Positions 7,172-13,262 of a DNA stretch of 15,927 nucleotides are shown here, in pieces. Made by a program: the position numbers and the translations under genes. This DNA is from Clostridiales bacterium UBA7103. GTDB lineage: Bacteria; Bacillota; Clostridia; Oscillospirales; Oscillospiraceae. A model generated the notes under the pieces. The model saw nothing but the letters and a program-made list of their open reading frames with translations. It searched no databases and was not told where the DNA came from. The stretch is from NCBI GenBank assembly GCA_002493305.1, contig DKYJ01000033.1:1-15927 (forward strand), given 5' to 3'. Every line of letters begins with the position of its first letter. Position 1 is the first letter of the stretch.

Positions 7172-7959
7172 TTTTGTTCTTCCTCCTCAATTTCTGTGCC
7201 CTCCGGCAGAGTGTAGGTGATGCGGCAGCGGTTTGTATACAAAAGCCTGCCCGAGCGCAAGACATCGGCGTATTCGTAAATCTCGCCCTGCTCACGCGCA
7301 TAGCGCAGCCCGCCGTTTTCTATGAGCGGCGGCTCTGCCGGGGCGGCGCAATAGACCCTGCCGATGATGCGCTCATCGTCAAAACCAATTTCGAGCTGGA
7401 AGGGCTGTTCCGTCTCATTTTTCAGCTTCAGGTCAAGCCAGCCCTCCGCAACGGTGGCGTCAACGCCCATAGGCGCGTCGCTGGGCGGCTCGGGAAAGGC
7501 TTTTTCCCTGTGGCCGTGCCGCTCTATGACGGTGAGCTCAGTATGCAGCAAAAGCCAGAACAGAAGGTTTGAGAGCATACAAAGCCCGCCGCCGTACTCG
7601 GTGCGCAGAACACCGTTTATCTCCGCAAGACCCTCCTTATAGGGCGTGTGCCTGTCGGCATAGCGCACGGCCTGCCAAAAAGAGAAGGTTTCGCCCGGGT
7701 TTACAATAAGCCCGTCCAGCGTTTTGGCGGCAAGGCGTAGGTTAAAGATCTTGTTGAGCTGGTACTTAAGCTCAAAGCCTGTTTTCTCGTTTATCATGGG
7801 GCAGCTTGTCTCATAAACAAGATAGGGCAGATGCTCCGCCTGCTGCACCCTGGCATAGCGCGTCCCGTCCCTGCGCATGGCGGCATAAAAGCAGAGCTTG
7901 CGCTGCCATTTTCGCAGCGGGAGCAGAAACGGGAAAAGCTCGGTAAATCGTTTGCGCAT
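7168..7959 (-). CDS. vanW: VanW family protein
   Basis: A 263-residue VanW-family protein. The signature stretch runs from about 83 to 190: GLIVNPGETFSFW, EYGGGLCMLSNLLFWLLLHT, ELTVIERHGH, then NETEQPFQLE. VanW accompanies vanB- and vanG-type glycopeptide resistance clusters and is also found alone; its biochemical role is unknown. No clear signal peptide is present; the N-terminus is basic (MRKRF...RKWQRK) with a weakly hydrophobic patch. It is the first gene of the operon vanW-vanG-acetyltransferase-racemase. Its ATG at 7959 has a near-perfect AAAGGAGG ribosome binding site spaced 9 bases, the strongest in the window, suggesting high translation once transcribed. Confidence 0.92.
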   Translation of the reverse strand: MRKRFTELFPFLLPLRKWQRKLCFYAAMRRDGTRYARVQQAEHLPYLVYETSCPMINEKTGFELKYQLNKIFNLRLAAKTLDGLIVNPGETFSFWQAVRYADRHTPYKEGLAEINGVLRTEYGGGLCMLSNLLFWLLLHTELTVIERHGHREKAFPEPPSDAPMGVDATVAEGWLDLKLKNETEQPFQLEIGFDDERIIGRVYCAAPAEPPLIENGGLRYAREQGEIYEYADVLRSGRLLYTNRCRITYTLPEGTEIEEEEQK

Positions 7960-7981
7960 GATGTACTACCTCCTTTATTTG

Positions 7982-8028
7982 ATTATCAAGTAAGTGCTGA
8001 ATAAATTGGCGAGAGGGAATTGCGAGAG
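7982..8028 (-). promoter_or_regulatory. Candidate activated promoter of the vanW operon with a 13-bp direct repeat
   Basis: On the minus strand a GATAAT -10 (7987-7982) lies just before the vanW ribosome binding site. The -35 position (about 8010-8005) has no good hexamer. Instead two tandem units, CTCTCGCAATTCC (8028-8016) and CTCTCGCCAATTT (8015-8003), repeat with a 13-base period, the second overlapping the -35. A poor -35 covered by direct repeats is what an OmpR-family activator such as VanR would use. This is inference; no binding consensus was tested. The rest of the 295-base gap (7960-8254) holds the vanRS terminator and several short inverted repeats, and no gene. Confidence 0.45.
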
Positions 8029-8149
8029 AATTTGTGTTCTGGCAATGGCACTTTTTTGCAGCCATACTTTGTGTATTGCAAGAAAAAGTGACGAAGTCAG
8101 GGCGCAAATTGTCCGCAAGACCCCGAAGCCGATTTGTTCAGCGCTTACT

Positions 8150-8187
8150 AAAAAGAAAAAGCTCTGGTATCTGAATGATACCAGAGC
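8150..8187 (-). terminator. Intrinsic terminator of vanR-vanS
   Basis: A perfect 11-bp stem (8161-8171 GCTCTGGTATC with 8177-8187) has a 5-base loop. Read on the minus strand it is followed by TTTTTCTTTTT. It lies about 68 bases beyond the vanS stop and separates the regulatory pair from the vanW operon, which therefore needs its own promoter. Confidence 0.9.
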
Positions 8188-8254
8188 GTAAGCGGGGATA
8201 TATTCGCATATCCCTGCGCATTTTATGCGATTTTCAAACGAAATTCTTGCGAAT

Positions 8255-9349
8255 TTATTGCAGCGGCAACTCCACCGTGAAAATTATGCTCTCATCGGCG
8301 CTCTCGGCGCGAATACTGCCGCCGTGCCGCTCGATTATCTCCTTGGCTATGGCAAGGCCGAGCCCCGCACCGCCTGTCGCGCTCGCGCGGGAGGAATCGA
8401 GACGGAAAAACTGCTCAAATATACGGCTGAGCTTTTCCGGGGAAATGGTCTTGCCCCGGTTTTTGATGTTTACAACGGCCATGTCGCCGTTTTTATAGGC
8501 ACTGAGCGCAATGGTGCTGTCGGGATAGCTGTAATTGACGGCGTTTCGCAGGAGATTATCAATGACGCGGGCGAGCTTGTCCCCATCGGCATAGACGGGG
8601 ATGTCCGGGTCTATCTTTGTCATCCAGTGCAGGTTTTTCTCCTTGAGCAGGGGGTCAAACTCGCTTATTGCCTGCTCGAGCAGCAGACTCAGATCCAGCA
8701 CCTTTCGCTCAAGGCTCATTGTGCTGAGGCTAAAGCGCGTGATGTCAAAAAACTCGTTTATCAGATCCTCCAGCCGCAGCGCTTTATCAAGAGCGATGCC
8801 CGTGTACTTTGCGCGGAGCTCCGGGGAGATGTCAGGCTCGTCCTGAATAAGACTAAGATAGCCGATGACGCTCGTGAGCGGGGTCTTTAGATCGTGCGCA
8901 AGGTAGACTATGAGGTCGTTTTTTCGCTGCTCGGCCTCGGCGGCGTTTCTCGCCTCCTTCAGGGCGCGCTCACGCACAAGGCTCAGCTCGCCCTGTATCT
9001 CGCTTATATCGCCCGAAAGCTGGGGCAGCTCAATATCCGGGGAGGCCAGCGCCTTGCTCGCGGCCACCACCTCGTCAAGATACCCGAGGGGTTTAGAGAG
9101 AAAATGGTAGGATATGAAGCACGCGCCGACAAGCACGAAGAGGGGGGCAAGGATAATAAGGTTGTCCCGGATAAAGCTGAGAATTATCCAAAGCGGGTCA
9201 TAGGGCTGCCAGACAATGCGGCTGCACAGCCCCCATGTGACCATAATAAACAGCAAAGTCCCTCCGGCAAAGAGAATAAGACTCGCGATATATTCAAGCA
9301 AAAGCCGCCGGGTCAGCCGACTGCGGCGGGAATTGGTTCTATTTTTCAA
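8255..9349 (-). CDS. vanS: VanS-type sensor histidine kinase
   Basis: A 364-residue membrane histidine kinase. Two membrane segments at about 18-41 and 63-85 flank a short external loop of about 20 residues, followed by a linker helix and a HAMP-like region. The DHp helix carries the phospho-accepting His152 (YLAHDLKTPLTSVIGY). The ATPase domain shows the N box (NLLRNAVNYS, about 265-274), IFEQFFR (310-316) and the G box GGAGLGLAIAKEI (326-338). The stretch KYTGIALDKALRLEDLINEF (181-200) and FFDITRF are characteristic of VanS kinases of vanG/vanB-like loci as I recall them. It presumably senses cell-wall stress or glycopeptide and phosphorylates the adjacent regulator. It overlaps the regulator gene by 11 bases. 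Assignment as VanS rests on similarity and on the ligase/VanW context. Confidence 0.88.
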   Translation of the reverse strand: MKNRTNSRRSRLTRRLLLEYIASLILFAGGTLLFIMVTWGLCSRIVWQPYDPLWIILSFIRDNLIILAPLFVLVGACFISYHFLSKPLGYLDEVVAASKALASPDIELPQLSGDISEIQGELSLVRERALKEARNAAEAEQRKNDLIVYLAHDLKTPLTSVIGYLSLIQDEPDISPELRAKYTGIALDKALRLEDLINEFFDITRFSLSTMSLERKVLDLSLLLEQAISEFDPLLKEKNLHWMTKIDPDIPVYADGDKLARVIDNLLRNAVNYSYPDSTIALSAYKNGDMAVVNIKNRGKTISPEKLSRIFEQFFRLDSSRASATGGAGLGLAIAKEIIERHGGSIRAESADESIIFTVELPLQ

Positions 9350-10025
9350 CGGTGTAGCCCACCCCCCAAACGGTTTTCACGATACGCGGCCTGCGAGGCG
9401 GCTCTTTGAGCTTTTCCCGCAGGCGGGCGATATGGCTCATAACGGTGTTGTTGCAGTCAAGGTATTTCTGTCCCCAGACCTTTTCAAACAGCTCCTCCGA
9501 GGACACCACCCGCCCGGAGTTATCGCACAGGTACCAGAGTATATCAAATTCCAGCGGCGTGAGCGGCACATCTTCTCCATAGAGCTGGCACTTGCGGCTG
9601 TCAAGGCAGATGTACAGCCCGCGAAAGTCATACTCATGAGCCGCTTGAGCGCCGTTATATTTAGTGTACCGTCTTAGCTGGGACTTGACGCGGGCGGACA
9701 GCTCCAGCGGGTTAAAGGGTTTGGTGATGTAATCGTCCGCGCCCATGGTAAGCCCCGTTATTTTATCCGATGCCTCCACCTTCGCGGTGAGCATTATTAT
9801 TGGAAAGAGGTACTTTTCGCGCAGACGGCGGCACAGCTCAAAGCCCGTCATATCCGGCAGCATGATATCCAGCACTGCCAGATCAGGCTCCTGCTCCTCT
9901 ACGGCGTTGAGTGCGTCAGTGCCGTTATAGGCCGTTACAACGGAAAAGCCGTCGTTTACAAGATACAGTTCAACAAGCTGGGCGATCTCTTTTTCATCGT
10001 CAACAACGAGTATCCTGCCGCTCAT
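9339..10025 (-). CDS. vanR: VanR-type OmpR-family response regulator
   Basis: A 228-residue response regulator. The receiver domain (1-120) has the acidic pair Asp9/Asp10, phospho-acceptor Asp53 (LAVLDIMLPDMTGFE), Thr80 and Lys102 (KPF). The C-terminal winged helix (about 130-226) has LTPLEFDILWYL, SSEELFEKVWG and the ending VWGVGYTVEK. When phosphorylated it should activate the vanW operon and its own promoter. The chosen ATG at 10025 gives the normal MSGRILVVDDE start and has GGAGGTG 8 bases upstream; a GTG at 10040 would lie ahead of that site and is unlikely. It is the first gene of a two-gene operon with its own promoter. Confidence 0.92.
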   Translation of the reverse strand: MSGRILVVDDEKEIAQLVELYLVNDGFSVVTAYNGTDALNAVEEQEPDLAVLDIMLPDMTGFELCRRLREKYLFPIIMLTAKVEASDKITGLTMGADDYITKPFNPLELSARVKSQLRRYTKYNGAQAAHEYDFRGLYICLDSRKCQLYGEDVPLTPLEFDILWYLCDNSGRVVSSEELFEKVWGQKYLDCNNTVMSHIARLREKLKEPPRRPRIVKTVWGVGYTVEK

Positions 10026-10047
10026 GGTACTCACCTCCACGGCTATA

Positions 10048-10075
10048 ATTATACCAGAACAGGGGAGCTATTCAA
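10048..10075 (-). promoter_or_regulatory. Promoter of vanR-vanS
   Basis: On the minus strand TTGAAT (10075-10070) and TATAAT (10053-10048) are 16 bases apart, and the -10 is extended (TGGTATAAT). The -35 TTGAAT is repeated 8 bases upstream (TTGAATTATTGAAT), which could be a regulator contact or chance. Predicted transcription starts near 10041, about 16 bases before the ATG at 10025. Confidence 0.75.
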
Positions 10076-10097
10076 TAATTCAAACCTTGAGATTTTC

Positions 10098-10988
10098 TTA
10101 TTTTTTCTTAATACTCAAAATAACGATTGCCGACAGCACGAGGACTATGCCGATGATGGCGGGGAGCGTCAGTACCTCGTGATAAACTATCACGCCCAGC
10201 GCCGAGGCCACCACGGGTTCGACGGTGGCGAGGATGGCGGCCCTGCTTGGCTCAACGGTTTTAAGCCCAAGCGAGTAGCACATGAAGGGGATAATAGCCG
10301 TAACAAGCGCCGTTATTACTATGAGCAGCAGGAGCGAACCGAGGCTTTCGGCGGCGCCCGCAATGGCGAGCATCTCACCGGGCCTGCATAAAAACCATGA
10401 ACCGGCGGCAGAAATAATGAATGTGTAAGTGGTGACGGCAATGGGGGAATAGCCCCGGTTTATGGCAAGGCTTGAAAATATGCTGTAAAACGCATAGCCC
10501 ACGCCCGCGCAGAGCCCTACCAGCACACCCAGTGGGGTCAGCCCACCGCCGCCAATACCAGAGACCAGCGCGCAGCCCGCGAAGGCGAGGAGGAGAGCAA
10601 GCAGCTTCTTCAGACTAAATTTTTCCTTGAAGATAACAAGGGACAGAAGCATGACCCAGATGGGTGAGGTGTAGAGCAGGATCGCAGCGGCAGAAAGAGT
10701 CATCAACTCAATGGCCATAAAATAGCACACCGAGAAAAACAGCACGCTCAGCAGCCCCAGCGCCAGAAACAGAGGGATATCCCGGCGCTTTAGACGAAAG
10801 CCCTCCGGCTCCCTGAATAACATTACCAAAGCCATAATTATGGCGCTGGCCGTCAGGCGCATACAGGCAACCTGCATGGACGAAAAGCCGTGATCCCCCA
10901 ACGCTCGGACGAAAAGGCCCATGCTGCCCCAAAACATACCCGCGATAATAACTAAGGCCGTACCACGGCCGGAACTTTTGTTTTTCAT
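10098..10988 (-). CDS. EamA/DMT family transporter
   Basis: A 296-residue integral membrane protein with about ten hydrophobic segments arranged as two EamA repeats (about 9-140 and 150-292). The N-terminus GMFWGSMGLFVRAL and the second-repeat segment TVEPVVASALGVIVYHE are typical of drug/metabolite transporters of the RhaT/YdcZ kind. They export or import small metabolites such as amino acids; the substrate cannot be assigned. ATG at 10988 has GGGAG 8 bases upstream. A terminator hairpin (11022-11043) separates it from the flavodoxin-like gene, so it is transcribed by read-through or from an unrecognised promoter. It lies directly upstream of vanR on the same strand, with no terminator that I recognise between. 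Confidence 0.9.
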   Translation of the reverse strand: MKNKSSGRGTALVIIAGMFWGSMGLFVRALGDHGFSSMQVACMRLTASAIIMALVMLFREPEGFRLKRRDIPLFLALGLLSVLFFSVCYFMAIELMTLSAAAILLYTSPIWVMLLSLVIFKEKFSLKKLLALLLAFAGCALVSGIGGGGLTPLGVLVGLCAGVGYAFYSIFSSLAINRGYSPIAVTTYTFIISAAGSWFLCRPGEMLAIAGAAESLGSLLLLIVITALVTAIIPFMCYSLGLKTVEPSRAAILATVEPVVASALGVIVYHEVLTLPAIIGIVLVLSAIVILSIKKK

Positions 10989-11011
10989 GTCTCTATCTCC
11001 CGCAATAAATG

Positions 11012-11043
11012 CAAATCAAAAGCGCCCGCGTAACGGCGGGCGC
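11012..11043 (-). terminator. Terminator of the flavodoxin-like gene
   Basis: The stem GCGCCCGC (11022-11029) pairs with 11036-11043 around a 6-base loop. On the minus strand it is followed by TTTTGATTTG. It lies 17 bases past the stop of the gene ending at 11060. Confidence 0.75.
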
Positions 11044-11059
11044 AGGTAAATCAGGAAAA

Positions 11060-11560
11060 TTACTTTGCCGCCCACGCGACAATATCGTCAATATCCCAGC
11101 GCGGCGGCTCGCCAACACCGGTGGAAGCCATGGTAAGCGTGGCCTGCTCCTGCTCATTGAGCTGACCCTTGCTCTCAAGCCTTGCGGCAATCTCCTTACA
11201 CTTGAGTTTCATGATGAGCTTAAAGGGCAGGGGGAGCTTGTTGATATTGAAGCCGCCCTGACGGCAGAACACCGCTGCGTTACGGGGGATGGAATTTTTC
11301 TCGCGGCAGACAGCCTCGCTCTTATCGCTGACGGCGCTCATGCCAACCTGAACCACGGCGGCAATGTTGAACTTAGCGGCGGCTTTCTCAAGGCCGCAGA
11401 CCTTTCCGGCGAATATCCAGCTAACATAAATGATTTTTCCTCCGTCACGCACATAAGCGCTCTTTAGCGGCATGGCGGGGGCGTGGATAGCGGCGGAGAG
11501 AAGCTCCGCGTACTTCTTGCACGAGCCTGTGCAGGAATTATAAACTATTGCAGAAATCAT
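11060..11560 (-). CDS. Flavodoxin-like protein
   Basis: A 166-residue protein. The N-terminus SAIVYNSCTGSCKKYAELL has the form of the flavodoxin phosphate-binding loop (T/S-x-T-G-x-x-x-x-Y-A), but with two cysteines in the loop. Later parts (about 38-55 GGKIIYVSWIFAGKVCG, and about 97-122 AVFCRQGGFNINKLPLPFKL) follow the layout of Flavodoxin_5/HemG-like proteins. A role as a small FMN-binding redox protein is likely; a specific partner or HemG function cannot be claimed. It has five or more cysteines, unusual for its size. ATG at 11560 has AGGGAGG 7 bases upstream, and a near-consensus promoter drives it. It is monocistronic, ended by the hairpin at 11022-11043. Confidence 0.72.
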   Translation of the reverse strand: MISAIVYNSCTGSCKKYAELLSAAIHAPAMPLKSAYVRDGGKIIYVSWIFAGKVCGLEKAAAKFNIAAVVQVGMSAVSDKSEAVCREKNSIPRNAAVFCRQGGFNINKLPLPFKLIMKLKCKEIAARLESKGQLNEQEQATLTMASTGVGEPPRWDIDDIVAWAAK

Positions 11561-11592
11561 TTGACAGCCTCCCTGAATTTTTTTCTGCTTCC

Positions 11593-11621
11593 ATATTAAA
11601 AAAAAAGCCGCTCTTTGTCAA
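11593..11621 (-). promoter_or_regulatory. Strong sigma-A promoter of the flavodoxin-like gene
   Basis: On the minus strand a perfect TTGACA (11621-11616) and TAATAT (11598-11593) are separated by 17 bases. The spacer ends in a run of nine T, which may raise promoter strength. The ATG follows at 11560. Confidence 0.85.
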
Positions 11622-11689
11622 CAACAGTTTAACATAATTTTCACAGATATTTTATCCTTTTTTCAGACATTGCTCACATTCCGGTGTTA

Positions 11690-11998
11690 TTATAGGCTCA
11701 ACGGTCAGGGAATAAATCCCAGCGCCGATGAATATAAATATATAGACACCGTATATGCTCACGATGCCGCGGCAGCGCTGCGGATGAGCCTACGCGAGCT
11801 GTACGGGAAGCAGATGAAAGTCGAATCATGCTTCGACTCCCATCTGCTTAAGGAAAGTTCAGGAATTTACACCACTTGGGCGCGGTTCAAAATGGCGAAC
11901 CGCGCCCAAGACAATGCCGAACGCTCAAGGCTCAGACGCTTGGCAGAATGTAGTTTTTATTTTCCGGCTCGCACCCCCGGCCTACGGGGGTGCCTTTT
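11690..11998 (+). ncRNA. Candidate structured non-coding RNA
   Basis: The 443-base gap 11561-12003 contains only the minus promoter at 11593-11621 and this stretch. Successive paired elements on the plus strand are: TAGGCTCA (11692-11699) with TGAGCCTA (about 11785-11792), enclosing a GGGA/TCCC hairpin; a bulged hairpin with CAGATG and AGTCGAA paired to TTCGACT and CATCTG (about 11812-11847); a 13-14-bp hairpin TTGGGCGCGGTTC / GAACCGCGCCCAA (about 11877-11911); a mismatched hairpin TGCCGAACG / CGCTTGGCA (about 11915-11945); and a true plus-strand terminator. A plus frame is open from 11670 but begins with TTG without a ribosome binding site and runs straight through the terminator, so it is unlikely to be translated in full. 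I recognise no known RNA family and found no convincing plus promoter. Confidence 0.45.
11967..11998 (+). terminator. Plus-strand intrinsic terminator
   Basis: The perfect stem GCACCCCCG / CGGGGGTGC has the 5-base loop GCCTA and is followed on the plus strand by CTTTTTG. The minus strand lacks a T-run after the stem. It therefore marks the end of a plus-strand transcript in a region with no recognisable plus-strand gene, though it may also slow minus-strand read-through from the gene ending at 12004. Confidence 0.85.
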
Positions 11999-12003
11999 TG
12001 TTG

Positions 12004-12729
12004 TCAATAGCCCAAATCCCGCGTTTTTACGTCTATCCCGGCGGCTTTGGCCTGCTTTGCGAGGGCGTTTGTCGGAATTTTATATAGCTTGTCGTCCTTC
12101 AAAGTGAATGTGCCGCACTGGCGAAACTCGAAGTCCACATTCCTGCGCGTACACTGCTCGCGTATGCTCAGCACCCAGTCATAGTTCATGGGGCGGGCGT
12201 TTATGTCGGATTCGCCGCCGGCCACCACAAGCTCCACGCCGTCAAGATATTTCTCCATGTCGATAGAACCGATAAGCGGCTGAGCGGTGATGCAGCGGTG
12301 CTTTATCGGCAGCTTTTGGAAAACGGCGAGCTTTCTGTCCGCGTTTGCCTGATTTTCCACTGTGCAGCCCACAATGACATTTTCATAGCCCTCGCCCCAA
12401 TCATCGGGCAGACAGTCCATAAAGCGCTCGATGCGCTTCGTCAGGAAGAGAAAACGGCAGTCAGGCCGGGCTTTTATCATCTCCCAGCATTCCCCACGCC
12501 ACTCGTCCGCCTCCTCAATGAGAAAATCCGTTGAGAAGCAGAGGTAGACAAGGCCGGCCTTCATCTTATAATTGCCGTTTTTCAAGCGCTCGATGGGCTT
12601 ATAAAAGTCCTTGGTTTTCACAATGTCGGCGGTGTCCACGCCACGCCGCGCATCGCCCTTGTGAATGTAGCAATGCAGGCAGCCGTCGCTGCATTTTTTA
12701 CAGCCCCGCCATGGGTTCCACATAGCCAT
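12004..12729 (-). CDS. DUF5131 family protein (phage Gp37/Gp68-like), cysteine-rich radical-SAM-like N-terminus
   Basis: A 241-residue protein with the DUF5131 opening MWNPWRGCKKCSDGCLHCY. Cysteines 10, 13, 17 and 20 include a CxxxCxxC spacing like that of radical-SAM iron-sulfur enzymes. Later family features are TKRIERFMDCLPDDW, NVIVGCTVENQANADRKL and VVAGGESDINARPMNYDWV. The family occurs in phages and bacteria; its reaction is not established to my knowledge. The start at 12729 has AGGAGA 8 bases upstream; an in-frame TTG at 12756 would overlap the upstream gene by 23 bases and is less likely. It follows the nucleoside-deoxyribosyltransferase-like gene by 4 bases, so the two form an operon. 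Confidence 0.85.
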   Translation of the reverse strand: MAMWNPWRGCKKCSDGCLHCYIHKGDARRGVDTADIVKTKDFYKPIERLKNGNYKMKAGLVYLCFSTDFLIEEADEWRGECWEMIKARPDCRFLFLTKRIERFMDCLPDDWGEGYENVIVGCTVENQANADRKLAVFQKLPIKHRCITAQPLIGSIDMEKYLDGVELVVAGGESDINARPMNYDWVLSIREQCTRRNVDFEFRQCGTFTLKDDKLYKIPTNALAKQAKAAGIDVKTRDLGY

Positions 12730-12733
12730 GTTG

Positions 12734-13045
12734 TTATTCTCCTGATATACTCTCAAGCTCCGAGTGGTAAATTATCTCTTTCCCCAGAGCCTTTGCAAGC
12801 ACTATCTCTTCTGAAACGGATTCGCCGATATAGCCATCAATGTCCACAACATATATCGCGTCCGAAAGCTCGATTTTGCGGCGGTGCGCCGCGGCGAGAG
12901 CGGCCTTCTCCTCAGCGGTAACGCCGTGCCCACCGTCGTACACGCATTGCAGAACATTCATACTGTGGCGAGTTTCCAGAATAAAGGCAATCTCGCACAT
13001 CTGTTTTTGAAACCTCATGCTGCCGCAGATAGTGACTGTTTTCAT
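12734..13045 (-). CDS. Nucleoside 2-deoxyribosyltransferase-like / DUF4406-like small protein
   Basis: A 103-residue protein. It opens with the strand-loop TVTICGSMRF and has DAIYVVDIDGYIGESVSEEI near residues 63-82, then AKALGKEIIYHSE. This is the nucleoside 2-deoxyribosyltransferase/DUF4406 pattern, where the GxSxxxEIxxA motif carries the usual catalytic Glu. It is shorter than authentic deoxyribosyltransferases (about 150 residues), so substrate and activity are open; a role in nucleotide or phage-related metabolism is possible. ATG at 13045 has AAAGGGG 6 bases upstream. The start overlaps (ATGA) the end of a broken small reading frame upstream. The DUF5131 gene follows after 4 bases. Confidence 0.75.
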   Translation of the reverse strand: MKTVTICGSMRFQKQMCEIAFILETRHSMNVLQCVYDGGHGVTAEEKAALAAAHRRKIELSDAIYVVDIDGYIGESVSEEIVLAKALGKEIIYHSELESISGE

Positions 13046-13230
13046 AGTCTGCCCCTTTGAAGTGTCAGTGTCTTTCTGCGTATAATGAACGCCCAGCCGA
13101 AAAACAAAAAAATCCGATAATTGAAGTTATGGCCATCACGCCATAACCCGTTTTTGTAATTATACCGTCTTTATATAAATCGTTGTTTTTCCTAACAGCT
13201 TCATTTGTTGATCTGCTCTTTGATTTTCAT
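13042..13230 (-). pseudogene. Possible remnant of a small membrane-protein gene (two frameshifts)
   Basis: On the minus strand an ATG at 13230 encodes MKIKEQINK and then a stop. A +1 shift near 13203 opens NEAVRKNNDLYKDG and ITKTGYGVMAITSIIGFF. A -1 shift in the homopolymers at 13112-13100 (T7 and T5 on the minus strand) opens FFGWAFIIRRKTLTLQRG, ending in a TGA that overlaps the next gene's ATG (ATGA). The joined product would be about 60 residues with one membrane span and a basic tail. Joined reading and stop-start overlap suggest a once-real, coupled gene, but two frameshifts are needed, so chance or homopolymer sequencing error must be considered. An 8-bp hairpin GTTATGGC/GCCATAAC lies within it at 13126-13147. 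Confidence 0.3.
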
Positions 13231-13262
13231 ATTACCTAAGTCAGTTGTGCTTCTCCCGGCAC

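Noticed and set aside
7811..8191. Open frames on both strands around the vanW start (7811-8107 minus, 7994-8191 plus)
   Set aside because: Low-complexity compositions without ribosome binding sites; they overlap vanW, its promoter region or the vanRS terminator.
11877..11911. T-box-like element (TGG...ACCGCG resembling the T-box sequence)
   Set aside because: The spacing does not match the T-box consensus, no specifier loop is recognisable, and no plus-strand gene follows the terminator.
11670..12107. Plus-strand 145-codon frame as a protein gene
   Set aside because: TTG start without a ribosome binding site; the frame runs through several strong hairpins and a terminator and into the antisense of the DUF5131 gene.
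13057..13086. Plus-strand promoter-like TTGAAG ... TATAAT
   Set aside because: The hexamers are 18 bases apart and no plus-strand gene follows; likely chance in an A/T-rich stretch.
13126..13147. 8-bp hairpin GTTATGGC/GCCATAAC as a terminator
   Set aside because: The T-run is on the plus strand, where no gene precedes it, and it lies inside the possible small-gene remnant. Kept only as a note there.
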